From contig JAZSQZ010000006.1 in the NCBI GenBank assembly GCA_045538175.1, positions 1 through 33,949 on the forward strand: a DNA stretch of 33,949 bases. The letters run 5' to 3'. Source of the DNA: JAZSQZ01 sp045538175. Its GTDB lineage: Bacteria > Bacillota > Clostridia > Christensenellales > UBA1242. A model generated the notes under the pieces. The model worked only from the letters and a program-made list of their open reading frames with translations, did not search any database and was not told where the DNA came from. The position numbers and the translations under genes were made by a program. Of the stretch, positions 1-7,526 are shown piece by piece (position 1 is the stretch's first letter; each line of letters opens with the position of its first letter).

Positions 1-1835
1 CCCAAAACAGTACCACCTTCTCCATCTATTTCATAAGATAAGTTTTGTCTTTCTAGTTTTAAAATAGCATTATAAAGAGATAACCCTGTATAGTCATCTA
101 CCTTTATAGTTTTTATATTTACTTTGCTTGTTGTAGGCTTATCATTTCTATATTCGATTATTCTTTCAAACAGCATTTGACCATATGGTTTTGCAACTAC
201 ACTACCGTAATAGGCGCCACAAGACGCTTCGTCAACACAAATAAGCATTGCATATTTAGGTTTATCTGTTGGATAAAAACCAAAAAAACTTGAAACATAC
301 TTCCCACGTGCAATTGACCCGTTTTCATACTTTTGTGCCGTGCCTGTTTTGCCACCCACAGAAAAACCAGAAATAAAAGGATTGTTTGTATCTTTATTTA
401 CAGATTGTTCCAACAAATAGGAAATTGTTTTTGATGTTTCGGCCGTAATTGTGTTTGTTGTTTTTATTGATTTGTTTTCTTGTAAAATTTTGCCATTAGA
501 ATCTTCTATACTTTTTAAAATTTTAGGTTTATATAAATTGCCGCCATTTATACTTGCGCAAAAAGCAGAAAGTAATTGTATTTGCGACACGGCCACTGCC
601 TGACCGAAACCTATTCTTGCAAGGTCTACGGTTTGCACAGAATCTAAATTCATCAAAATACCACTACTTTCACCACTTATATCTACACCGGTTTTTGCAC
701 CTATACCAAAATTTTGTAGATAAGAATATAATTTTTCTTTTCCAAGTCTTAATGCCAAATCCATAAAAGCACAGTTGCAAGAATTTTGCACAACTTCAAC
801 AAGACTTTGATCTCCGTGCCCTATTGTGCGCCAACACTTAATTTTTTCTCCATCAATAATTCTATAACCAGGACAATAAAATCTATCTTTTAAATTTACA
901 ACACCTTCACTAAGAGCAGCACATAAAGTCAAAATTTTAAAAGTTGAGCCTGGCTCATATACATCACTTACAACTATGTTTTTTGTCATTTCTAGGAGAG
1001 CCGAAATATCGTCTCTTGGAATATCGTTTAGATCAAAAGATGGAGTTATAGCAAGAGAAACAATATCCCCATTGTTTGGATCCATAATCAAAATTGATGC
1101 TTTTTTAGGATTATGGTCTACAACAATTTGACTTAAAACTTCTTCTGTTGCCTTTTGAATATTTGCGTCAATGGTCAAATTTAGATTGCAACCATCTTCT
1201 GCTTCGATATAGTAACTTAAACTTTCGTTTAAATTTAAACCCTTTACATCACTTTGAGTTAAGTATTTACCATCAACACCAGATAAAAGTTTATTATAGT
1301 AAGATTCCACCCCTGCTTGTCCTACACCGTCTGCAGTTATAAAACCAAGAACTTGAGTAAGCAAATTACCATACGGATAATTTCTTGCAATATTTTCACT
1401 TACAAAAACACCCTTTAAATCCTTTTCAACAATCTCTCTTGCAATTTCTTTGTCTACTTGAAGTTTTAAAAGAACTTCCGATACGTATATGTTTTTTACT
1501 TTTTCGTATACAGTTTCAAATTTTAAATTTAATTTCTTAGATAAAAACTCTGCAACTTCTATTGCGTTTTCAACTTCTTTTGCCCTAACATAAACATCAT
1601 AGGTTGTATAAGTTGTTGCTAGCACCGCACCATTTGCGTCCTTGATTTCTCCACGCGTTGCTGTAAGAGGCAAAGTTCTTACCCACTGTTCAACTGCCTT
1701 AAGTTGCAAAGTTTTTGAATTTTTGCCTTGCAATATAATTAACCTTACAAAAAGGCATATAAAACAAAAGGTTATTAGCATTAGTAATGCTAATAACCTC
1801 TTTCGTAATGATAATGTTGAAAATTCGGCACTCAA
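1..1835 (-). CDS. ftsI: Penicillin-binding protein transpeptidase with C-terminal PASTA (FtsI/SpoVD type), 3' end cut by window
   Basis: This is a class B peptidoglycan transpeptidase acting at the outer face of the membrane in septal (FtsI/PbpB) or spore cortex (SpoVD) wall synthesis. About 611 residues are visible. A hydrophobic segment lies at roughly residues 15-38, followed by the PBP dimerisation region. The catalytic motifs are all present: STFK with its serine near residue 297, SCN near 352 and KTG near 496. A PASTA-like stretch begins in the last 50 visible residues and runs off the left edge. The start is inferred as TTG at 1835. It lies 5 bases past the ftsL-like stop and has GGGGG about 9 bases upstream; I found no better ATG before the membrane segment. 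Its place after mraZ-rsmH-ftsL is the classic dcw position. I cannot separate FtsI from SpoVD. Family confidence is high. Confidence 0.93.
   Translation of the reverse strand, partial: MSAEFSTLSLRKRLLALLMLITFCFICLFVRLIILQGKNSKTLQLKAVEQWVRTLPLTATRGEIKDANGAVLATTYTTYDVYVRAKEVENAIEVAEFLSKKLNLKFETVYEKVKNIYVSEVLLKLQVDKEIAREIVEKDLKGVFVSENIARNYPYGNLLTQVLGFITADGVGQAGVESYYNKLLSGVDGKYLTQSDVKGLNLNESLSYYIEAEDGCNLNLTIDANIQKATEEVLSQIVVDHNPKKASILIMDPNNGDIVSLAITPSFDLNDIPRDDISALLEMTKNIVVSDVYEPGSTFKILTLCAALSEGVVNLKDRFYCPGYRIIDGEKIKCWRTIGHGDQSLVEVVQNSCNCAFMDLALRLGKEKLYSYLQNFGIGAKTGVDISGESSGILMNLDSVQTVDLARIGFGQAVAVSQIQLLSAFCASINGGNLYKPKILKSIEDSNGKILQENKSIKTTNTITAETSKTISYLLEQSVNKDTNNPFISGFSVGGKTGTAQKYENGSIARGKYVSSFFGFYPTDKPKYAMLICVDEASCGAYYGSVVAKPYGQMLFERIIEYRNDKPTTSKVNIKTIKVDDYTGLSLYNAILKLERQNLSYEIDGEGGTVL
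1769..1799. repeat. Perfect 31-base inverted repeat inside the PBP coding region
   Basis: Two 15-base arms (AGGTTATTAGCATTA and its exact reverse complement) flank one central base at 1784. The repeat lies in codons for the membrane segment of the PBP, about 40-65 bases into the gene. In RNA it would form a hairpin of about 14 pairs early in the message. Leu/Ile/Ala-rich codons are AT-rich, so chance is possible, but a perfect 15-base arm is long. Confidence 0.9.
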
Positions 1836-1840
1836 AAATA

Positions 1841-2500
1841 TTAACCCCCGAACAAGTTTGATATAAACTCGCAAACTGAGTCAAACCAGTTTGATTCTTC
1901 TAGGTATTGTACTTTTTGTTGTCTTTCAATTGTATTTACTGTGATTGTGTCAGCCGAAGTTTGAGACATTCCCAAACCTTCTGGCATAAACTCGAAACTT
2001 GTCTCCATTGTACTTAACTCGTTTACAAGTTCAGTTGAAATGGTTTCCATTTCAGCTAAAGTTTGATAACCTGTTGCGATTTGAGCGTTATATGAGCCAA
2101 TCAAGACAGCGTTATATATCAATAATATGCTAAGCAAAGCCATAATAGAAGAACAAACTGCAATAAGCAACTTGCCTTTTAAACTTAAAGTAAATGCAAC
2201 TTTTTCTTCTACAACTTCTGCTACTTCTGTTTTTTCTTTTAAAGAAGGCATAAATTCGTCGATATCCAAGTCAACATCAACTTCTGTTTTTGTTTGACTT
2301 TCTGTCATACCGACAACTTCTTCTCTAAACTTTCTGTAGCTTTCTTGAGAAGTTGCTTGAGTTTTATAAATTTGGTCAAAGTCTTTTAATTGCTGTGTTG
2401 CAATTTCAGAAATATCGCTGACAGCGTTAAAATTCTTCTCGTCTATTTCAGCAGTGCTGACAGCAACACGAGATGAATTCTTGTAATCATTATATTCCAT
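1841..2500 (-). CDS. ftsL: FtsL-like single-pass division protein
   Basis: This is probably the FtsL component of the FtsL/DivIC/FtsQ divisome subcomplex. The 219-residue protein has a long, acidic, low-complexity cytoplasmic N-terminus (1-105), one membrane segment (about 108-132) and an external part of about 85 residues. The start of that external part could form a short coiled coil. FtsL proteins are usually near 100-130 residues, so the cytoplasmic extension is unusual. The start is ATG at 2500, preceded by an AAGGGGGTT ribosome site. It sits 18 bases after rsmH and just before the PBP gene, which is the FtsL slot of the dcw cluster. FtsL is poorly conserved in sequence, so the name rests on position plus topology. 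The external region lacks an obvious strong leucine zipper. Confidence 0.65.
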   Translation of the reverse strand: MEYNDYKNSSRVAVSTAEIDEKNFNAVSDISEIATQQLKDFDQIYKTQATSQESYRKFREEVVGMTESQTKTEVDVDLDIDEFMPSLKEKTEVAEVVEEKVAFTLSLKGKLLIAVCSSIMALLSILLIYNAVLIGSYNAQIATGYQTLAEMETISTELVNELSTMETSFEFMPEGLGMSQTSADTITVNTIERQQKVQYLEESNWFDSVCEFISNLFGG

Positions 2501-2518
2501 AACTTTAACCCCCTTTTT

Positions 2519-3454
2519 CTATATTTTCTCTGCAACCCTTAACTTGCAAGATTTACTACGACTGTTTTCAAGCTGTTCTTTTTCGCTTGGTAAAATTGGT
2601 TTATTGTATGGCAACTTGATTTTTTCTTTATGGTTACAAACACATATTGGAAAAGTTTTTGGACAAATGCAACCTGTTGCATTTTCCTTAAAAACGGTTT
2701 TAGCAATTCTATCTTCAAGTGAGTGGAATGTTAAAACACACAATCTACCACCTGGATTTAGAGAATCAATCATATCTACTAAAACATCATTTAGGCCGTC
2801 AAGTTCGCCATTAACTTCAATTCTAATCGCTTGAAAAGTTTTCTTTGCTACGCTTCCTCCTTTGTGCAAAACCTTTGCAGGCACACTTTTTTCTATGATA
2901 TCAACCAACTCTTTTGTTGTTGAAATTGGTTGTTTTTCTCTTTCGTTTATAATATTTCTTACAATGTTTTTTGCAAAACTTTCCTCACCATATTCGTAAA
3001 GAATTTTGACAAGTTTTTCATAAGAATAGTTGTTAACCACATCATATGCTGAAAACTTTTGATTTTGATTCATTCTCATATCAAGTTTTCCATCGCCTAT
3101 GTAGCTAAAACCCCTTTCCTTGTTGTCAATTTGGTAGGAAGATACACCTAAATCAATCAATACCCCATCAACTTTTTCGATGTTTAGGTTTTGCAAGATT
3201 TGTTTGTAATTCTTAAAATCATCATTTACAAACTCAATTTTACATTTTGCTTGTTTTAGTCTTTCTTTAGATGCTGAAATTGCTTCCATATCTTTATCAA
3301 TACCAATAAGCAAACCATCACTTGATAAGTTTTCTGCAATCTTGCTACTATGCCCTGCACCACCTAGTGTCGCATCAACATAGATACCATTGGGTTTTAT
3401 CAAAAGATTATTTATGCAATCGTTAAGCATAATAGGCACATGTTTAAATTCCAT
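2519..3454 (-). CDS. rsmH: 16S rRNA m4C1402 methyltransferase RsmH (MraW)
   Basis: RsmH transfers a methyl group from SAM to N4 of C1402 in 16S rRNA, at the decoding centre. The 311-residue product matches the usual family length. It opens with the family start MEFKHVPIML and carries the SAM-binding motif DATLGGAGHS near residues 27-36. Further family motifs are DLGVSSYQID, the GKLDMRMNQ stretch, and a C-terminal LTFHSLEDR block followed by a CICPK cysteine cluster. ATG at 3454 is preferred over an in-frame ATG ten codons earlier because it gives the family N-terminus and has GGAG about 10 bases upstream. It overlaps the end of mraZ by 11 bases, implying translational coupling within the dcw operon. 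Confidence 0.97.
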   Translation of the reverse strand: MEFKHVPIMLNDCINNLLIKPNGIYVDATLGGAGHSSKIAENLSSDGLLIGIDKDMEAISASKERLKQAKCKIEFVNDDFKNYKQILQNLNIEKVDGVLIDLGVSSYQIDNKERGFSYIGDGKLDMRMNQNQKFSAYDVVNNYSYEKLVKILYEYGEESFAKNIVRNIINEREKQPISTTKELVDIIEKSVPAKVLHKGGSVAKKTFQAIRIEVNGELDGLNDVLVDMIDSLNPGGRLCVLTFHSLEDRIAKTVFKENATGCICPKTFPICVCNHKEKIKLPYNKPILPSEKEQLENSRSKSCKLRVAEKI

Positions 3455-3875
3455 TTTTACCAAGCTCCGAAATAATTTCATCAAAGTTTGCTTCGTTATC
3501 TAAACAATATTTATTCCACCTATCTTCGCTCCACAACTCAGCTCTGTTTCCTACACCAACGAAAACAACATCTTTTGTTATGCCGGCAAACTCTCTTAAG
3601 TTTGCTGGTAGTAAGAATCTGCCTTGATTGTCTTCTTCGATTTCTACTGCAGAAGAAAACAAAAATCTCAAAGGCTTTTGTAACTGACTATTGAAGATGG
3701 ATAAATTTTCTAGTTTACCTAAGATATTATCCATCTCCACCTTAGGCAATAAAAACAAACAACCATCGTTGCCTTTGGTTATGACACAATTCTCGCCTAA
3801 CTCTTTTTTGAGCTTGGCAGGAATTCTTAATCTAAACTTAGCATCGCATTGGTGTTTGTACTCACCGCCTAACAT
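3444..3875 (-). CDS. mraZ: Transcriptional regulator MraZ
   Basis: MraZ is the first gene of the division and cell wall cluster; it is a DNA-binding ring-forming protein that controls its own operon. The 143-residue product has two tandem AbrB/MraZ half-domains, each with the DxxxR signature: CDAKFRLRIPAKL near residue 10 and a second copy with EDNQGRFLLPANL near residue 85. I place the start at ATG 3875 because AAGGAGGG lies 8 bases upstream; the ATG six bases earlier is too close to that site. The product then begins MLGGEYKH, as expected. The gene leads straight into rsmH. Its own promoter region carries repeated GTGG-type boxes, described separately, consistent with autoregulation. Confidence 0.97.
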   Translation of the reverse strand: MLGGEYKHQCDAKFRLRIPAKLKKELGENCVITKGNDGCLFLLPKVEMDNILGKLENLSIFNSQLQKPLRFLFSSAVEIEEDNQGRFLLPANLREFAGITKDVVFVGVGNRAELWSEDRWNKYCLDNEANFDEIISELGKNGI

Positions 3876-3900
3876 AGCCATTTCCCTCCTTACATGGCTT

Positions 3901-3929
3901 ATTATACAACAAATTTTGCCCACTTCCAA
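3901..3929 (-). promoter_or_regulatory. Sigma-A type promoter of mraZ
   Basis: Read on the minus strand, a perfect TATAAT (3901-3906) lies 17 bases from TTGGAA (3924-3929, four of six matches to the -35 consensus). The predicted start falls near 3894, leaving a leader of about 20 bases before mraZ. Two of the repeated GTGG boxes overlap or abut the -35 and spacer, so a bound MraZ ring would be expected to hinder polymerase. Confidence 0.75.
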
Positions 3930-3947
3930 CCACTTTTGACCACTTTT
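3919..3947 (-). promoter_or_regulatory. Proximal MraZ box array (three repeats, 10-base period)
   Basis: On the minus strand, AAAGTGG, AAAGTGG and AAGTGGG recur with their CACTT complements starting at 3941, 3931 and 3921, exactly 10 bases apart. MraZ is known to bind direct repeats of a GTGG/TGGG-like core spaced by about one helical turn upstream of mraZ. Sequence and position fit that. Confidence 0.8.
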
Positions 3948-3988
3948 TAAAAAAATTTTTAAATTTTTATGATTTTTTTGATAATTTT

Positions 3989-4015
3989 ACCCTCTTTTTC
4001 CACTTTTTGCCCTAA
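3989..4015 (-). promoter_or_regulatory. Distal, second MraZ box-like array
   Basis: A second set of G-rich cores lies upstream: AGAGGG (complement at 3991), AAAGTGG (4001) and AGGG (4011), again with a 10-base period. The offset from the proximal array is exactly 50 bases, so both arrays fall on the same helical phase. Only the middle repeat matches the proximal boxes well; the outer two are degenerate. Confidence 0.5.
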
Positions 4016-4028
4016 AAAACAAAAATAC

Positions 4029-4055
4029 AATAAAAAAACAGGCTTGCGCCTGTTT
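4029..4055 (-). terminator. Intrinsic terminator of the metallophosphoesterase gene
   Basis: The arms AAACAGGC (4036-4043) and GCCTGTTT (4048-4055) enclose a 4-base loop. On the minus strand the stem is followed by a run of T. It sits 11 bases after the stop of the metallophosphoesterase and insulates it from the mraZ operon. Confidence 0.9.
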
Positions 4056-4066
4056 AAAATTTTTAT

Positions 4067-4762
4067 TTAGATAATCTCTACTAATTTGTTTTTCGTTTTG
4101 TCACAAGATGTTAAATAATAGGTTACACCATTTTTTTCTACAACTAAATCACTCTTTGGAAAGTTTCCGTGTAAGTGACCATAAACAACTGTTGTGATGC
4201 CATACTTTTCGAATAATTGTGTAAAACCTGTATCTTCCCTTTTTGTATTAAATGGTGGAAAGTGAATCATACAAATAATCTTTTCGCCATTTTGTTGTTT
4301 TTCTTTTGCACTTTTTAAGGACATTTCAAGCCTTATAAGTTCTCTGTCATAAATCTTTTTATCTTCTTGTCCAAGTTCTCTTATTTCTGGAACAGTCCAA
4401 CCTCGACTGCCACAAATTATATAATCTCCAATTTTTATACTGTCATTTTGGACAGCGTAGAAATTTGGACCCAAGTTGTTTCTAACGCCACTTATAGTGC
4501 CCCACAAATAATCGTGGTTTCCCCTTATAATAACTTTATTGCCCTTAAGTTTTGCAACATAATCAATATCGCTTTTGGCATCTTCCAACTTCATTGCCCA
4601 ACTTAAATCGCCAGCAAGCAAAACTAAATCATCATCACTTACTTTTTCAGCCCAATCTTTTTCGATATCTTCAAGATAATTGTCCCAAACAGGTCCAAAG
4701 ATATCCATTGGTTTAGGATTGTTTATCGATAGGTGTAAATCCGAGATAGCAAAAACTTTCAA
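4067..4762 (-). CDS. Calcineurin-like metallophosphoesterase
   Basis: This is a predicted cytoplasmic dimetal phosphohydrolase; the substrate cannot be read from sequence. The 231-residue product shows the full motif series: SDLHL near residue 7 (D-x-H), AGDLSWA near 50 (GD), RGNHDYLW near 80 (GNHD), MIHFPPF near 165 and YGHLHG near 195 (GHxH). TTG at 4762 is preferred to the ATG four codons earlier: GGAGG lies 5 bases before the TTG, while the ATG has no ribosome site and in fact overlaps that GGAGG. It is flanked by terminators on both sides and has its own promoter-like sequence, so it is probably monocistronic. Family assignment is firm, role unknown. Confidence 0.9.
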   Translation of the reverse strand: MKVFAISDLHLSINNPKPMDIFGPVWDNYLEDIEKDWAEKVSDDDLVLLAGDLSWAMKLEDAKSDIDYVAKLKGNKVIIRGNHDYLWGTISGVRNNLGPNFYAVQNDSIKIGDYIICGSRGWTVPEIRELGQEDKKIYDRELIRLEMSLKSAKEKQQNGEKIICMIHFPPFNTKREDTGFTQLFEKYGITTVVYGHLHGNFPKSDLVVEKNGVTYYLTSCDKTKNKLVEII

Positions 4763-4786
4763 AGTGTCCTCCATTTTTATAGTACT

Positions 4787-4815
4787 ATTATTACATAAAA
4801 CTACAAATTTGTAAA
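4787..4815 (-). promoter_or_regulatory. Predicted promoter of the metallophosphoesterase gene
   Basis: On the minus strand, TTTACA (4810-4815) is separated by 17 bases from AATAAT (4787-4792, five of six matches to the -10). It lies just beyond the terminator of the upstream gene and about 25 bases before the start codon. Confidence 0.45.
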
Positions 4816-4824
4816 ACTAAAAAT

Positions 4825-4854
4825 AATAAAGCCCCAAGAGTTTGGGGCTTTATT
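4825..4854 (-). terminator. Intrinsic terminator of the cysteine-bearing protein gene
   Basis: Thirteen-base arms (AATAAAGCCCCAA, 4825-4837, and its complement, 4842-4854) enclose a 4-base loop. On the minus strand the stem is followed by ATTATTTTT. It begins directly after the stop of the gene at 4856. Confidence 0.9.
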
Positions 4855-4855
4855 G

Positions 4856-5506
4856 TTATATTCTTTGGTTTTGTATTGCAGTTGGGAAAATCGGAAGTTC
4901 TGTATTTCCTGGACATATATCTTGGGTAAAATCCTGACAAGTAGGCGGACTACAGTATCCATAACTTGGGACTAAAATTTCTGCTTCGACAACAACTCTT
5001 AAAATCACAGTAATGCAAGCTGTGATTGAAAAAGTATTATCAGTAACATATTGACCGATTGGACTTGTACTCGAACCAAAAGCTTCTATTCTAAATGGAA
5101 CAATTGATGGTTGTGGAACAAACAATATAACATCAACAGGAACTGTGATTGAAGTTGTGCCCGTACCACTAACACCGTTTGCGTCAGTATATGTAACTAA
5201 TACCGGAATATTAACTGTTCCTGACACCCTAGCAAAATTAGGTTTATCTTGTAGTCTTTCGACAATAAGATTTGTAAGAGTGGCTTCTCCGTTAGTGTTT
5301 GCAGAAATAAAAGTTAAAGGCAAAACAGGGTCTGCAGGTGTAAGGTTTTGAAGGGTCACTTGCAAATTTGTTTCTTGAAGTTGTTTCATACAAGAATCTA
5401 ATACCTTATCAACTTTTATACACGCTTTTTCGCAAATACCATTTATTGGATTTCCAGAAATAACGCCCGGGAAATTACCACTTCTATTACAAGTATAAAA
5501 TGACAT
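4856..5506 (-). CDS. Unrecognised cysteine-bearing protein, possibly surface or spore-associated
   Basis: I do not recognise a named family. The 216-residue product starts MSFYTCNRSG at ATG 5506, with a strong AAAGGAGGTG site 8 bases upstream; an earlier in-frame start is unsupported. It has no signal peptide or membrane segment. Cysteines cluster in the N-terminal 45 residues (motif CEKACIKVDKVLDSC) and again near the C-terminus (YCSPPTCQDFTQDIC). The middle is a Thr/Ser/Val-rich region with predicted beta-strand character. That layout, cysteine ends around a beta core, recalls some cysteine-linked coat or exosporium proteins of Clostridia, but this is only an inference. It is monocistronic, with its own promoter and terminator. 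The very strong ribosome site suggests high expression. Confidence 0.7.
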   Translation of the reverse strand: MSFYTCNRSGNFPGVISGNPINGICEKACIKVDKVLDSCMKQLQETNLQVTLQNLTPADPVLPLTFISANTNGEATLTNLIVERLQDKPNFARVSGTVNIPVLVTYTDANGVSGTGTTSITVPVDVILFVPQPSIVPFRIEAFGSSTSPIGQYVTDNTFSITACITVILRVVVEAEILVPSYGYCSPPTCQDFTQDICPGNTELPIFPTAIQNQRI

Positions 5507-5539
5507 TAAAAAAACACCTCCTTTTTTTAGTATCACTAA

Positions 5540-5569
5540 ATAATATGCGAGATGTTTTTAAATAGTTAA
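5540..5569 (-). promoter_or_regulatory. Predicted promoter of the cysteine-bearing protein gene
   Basis: On the minus strand, TTAACT (5564-5569) lies 18 bases from TATTAT (5540-5545), a fair sigma-A match. The overlapping GCATATTAT also loosely resembles the CATA core of mother-cell sigma factors, but I see no convincing matching -35, so sporulation control is not supported. Confidence 0.4.
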
Positions 5570-5578
5570 CAAATTTAA

Positions 5579-6166
5579 TTATTCAACGGAAATTCTTTTT
5601 TCAATACTTTCCATAAGTTGTTCATAACCCTTCTTGTCTTGAGAAGAAGTTAAAATAAGGTCAGACTTATTTACGCCAAGTTTTGCTGTAATAATCATAA
5701 GTTGATTGTTAACTTGACTTTTTGATAGAGTGTCAGTTTTTGTAACAACTAAAACTGTTGGGATTTGATTTGCATAAAGGTATTTTAGCATTTGCTCATC
5801 TTGAGCAGTTGGAGTTCTTCTAACATCTAAAAGCAAGTAAACACACTTAAGGTTTTTGCTTGTTTTTAAATACTCGTCAAGAAACTCAGCCCATTGACCT
5901 TGAGCATCTCTTGAAACTTGTGCATAACCATATCCTGGCAAGTCTACAAGTAAAAAAGTTTTGTTGATTAAAAAGTAATTTATAAGTTTAGTTTTGCCAG
6001 GTGTAGCAGAAGTGTTTGCAAGTTTTCTTCTTCTTGCAATAAAATTTATGAGTGAACTTTTACCTACATTACTTCTACCAACAAAAGCAACTTCAGGATA
6101 ATCACTTTCATAATACTTTCTATCATTACCTGTACTTTTTATAAATTCAGCAGATTTAATAACCAC
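5579..6166 (-). CDS. engB: Ribosome biogenesis GTPase EngB/YsxC (YihA)
   Basis: EngB is a small TRAFAC GTPase needed for assembly of the large ribosomal subunit. The 195-residue product has all the G motifs: GRSNVGKS near residue 30 (G1), the TPGKT switch region near 55 (G2), DLPG near 75 (G3), TKTD near 145 (G4) and TSS near 176 (G5). I choose the GTG at 6166 because AAAGGAG lies 6 bases upstream and the product then begins VVIKSAEF, like family members. An ATG twelve codons earlier would overlap clpX and lacks a ribosome site. It lies 19 bases after clpX. Firmicutes often have lon genes between clpX and this gene; none is here. Confidence 0.95.
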   Translation of the reverse strand: MVIKSAEFIKSTGNDRKYYESDYPEVAFVGRSNVGKSSLINFIARRRKLANTSATPGKTKLINYFLINKTFLLVDLPGYGYAQVSRDAQGQWAEFLDEYLKTSKNLKCVYLLLDVRRTPTAQDEQMLKYLYANQIPTVLVVTKTDTLSKSQVNNQLMIITAKLGVNKSDLILTSSQDKKGYEQLMESIEKRISVE

Positions 6167-6185
6167 TCTATTCTCCTTTGTGTTT

Positions 6186-7493
6186 TTAAGCACTAACCCC
6201 ACTTTCTACATCACTGTTACTTACTTCTTCTACAGGAGCAGTAACCTTTTTTCTAATATACTCTGGCTCAATTTTGCCATCTTCATTGATAAATTCTTCG
6301 TTTACGATAATACTTTCGATAGTTTTATCAGATGGTGCTGAGTACATAAGACCAAGCATACAACCTTCCAAAATTGTACGAAGACCACGTGCGCCTGTTT
6401 TGAGTTTCATAGCGCGTTTTGCAACAGCACTGACAGCTTCGTCTTTAAATATAAGATTGATGTTATCCATATCGAACATTGTTTTATATTGTTTTGCAAT
6501 AGAATTTTTAGGTTTTGTTAAAATTTCAACCAAAGCTTCTTCAGTCAAGTCGTGAAGACCTACAACAATAGGAAGACGACCAACAAATTCTGGAATCAAA
6601 CCAAATTTAATCAAGTCTTGTGGTTGGATATTTTTAACAAACTCATAAAACTCTCTATCTTTTGCAGATCTAACACCTGCACCAAAACCAAGTGAAGAAT
6701 CATCAACTCTCTTTTCAATAATTTTATCTAGCCCTACAAAAGCACCACCACAAATAAATAAGATATTTGAAGTGTCAATAGTAATCATTTCTTGTTGTGG
6801 GTGTTTTCTTCCACCTTGTGGTGGAACATTGGCAACAGTACTTTCTAAAATTTTTAGAAGTGCTTGTTGTACACCTTCACCTGAAACATCACGAGTGATT
6901 GAACGGTTTTCGCCTTTTCTTGAAATCTTATCGATTTCGTCGATATAGATGATACCCCTTTCAGCCTTCGCAATGTCATAATCAGCATTTTGAATAAGTT
7001 TTAATAAAACATTTTCAACGTCATCACCAACATAACCTGCTTCGGTTAAAGTTGTTGCATCACAACTTGCAAAAGGAACTTTTAATATTTTTGCTAAAGT
7101 TCTTGCAAGAAGTGTTTTTCCGCATCCTGTTGGACCTATTAAGAGAACGTTACTCTTTTCAAGTTCGATAGGTGCTTTGTCTGATTTTTTGCTCTTGAGT
7201 TCTGCATTATAGTTAATTCTTTTGTAGTGATTGTAAACTGCAACTGCTAAAACTTTTTTAGCTTCGTCTTGGCCTACAATATAATCATCAAGTCGTTCTT
7301 TAATTTCACTAGGCATAGGCAAATCAATTTTTGCTTGAGTTGAGTGTGAAGAAATTTTTTCTTCTTTTATGATTTCCTTACAGATATCAATACACTCATC
7401 ACAAATATAACTATCACCTGTTGGACTAGCAATTAGTCTTTTAACTTCTGCCTGTGTTTTTCCACAAAACGAACAACACAATTCTTTTTGCAT
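6186..7493 (-). CDS. clpX: ATP-dependent protease unfoldase ClpX
   Basis: ClpX is the hexameric AAA+ unfoldase that recognises tagged proteins and feeds them into ClpP. The 435-residue product has an N-terminal zinc-binding domain with C7, C10, C31 and C34. The Walker A GPTGCGKT is at 120-127 and a Walker B IIYIDEIDK at about 184-192. The pore-loop/GYVGDD region, an IGF-type ClpP-docking loop (SSLGFGAG) and an arginine-finger region (PEFVGRLP) are also visible. The last 20 residues are a variable acidic tail. ATG at 7493 has GAGGAGAG upstream. It lies 33 bases after clpP, consistent with stoichiometric co-expression. Confidence 0.98.
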   Translation of the reverse strand: MQKELCCSFCGKTQAEVKRLIASPTGDSYICDECIDICKEIIKEEKISSHSTQAKIDLPMPSEIKERLDDYIVGQDEAKKVLAVAVYNHYKRINYNAELKSKKSDKAPIELEKSNVLLIGPTGCGKTLLARTLAKILKVPFASCDATTLTEAGYVGDDVENVLLKLIQNADYDIAKAERGIIYIDEIDKISRKGENRSITRDVSGEGVQQALLKILESTVANVPPQGGRKHPQQEMITIDTSNILFICGGAFVGLDKIIEKRVDDSSLGFGAGVRSAKDREFYEFVKNIQPQDLIKFGLIPEFVGRLPIVVGLHDLTEEALVEILTKPKNSIAKQYKTMFDMDNINLIFKDEAVSAVAKRAMKLKTGARGLRTILEGCMLGLMYSAPSDKTIESIIVNEEFINEDGKIEPEYIRKKVTAPVEEVSNSDVESGVSA

Positions 7494-7526
7494 AATCTCT
7501 CCTCGTAAATCATATTTGGAAATTTT

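Noticed and set aside
5540..5569. Sporulation sigma factor promoter (CATA core) for the cysteine-bearing protein
   Set aside because: Only the -10-like core matches loosely; no matching -35 was found, and a sigma-A reading of the same bases fits better.
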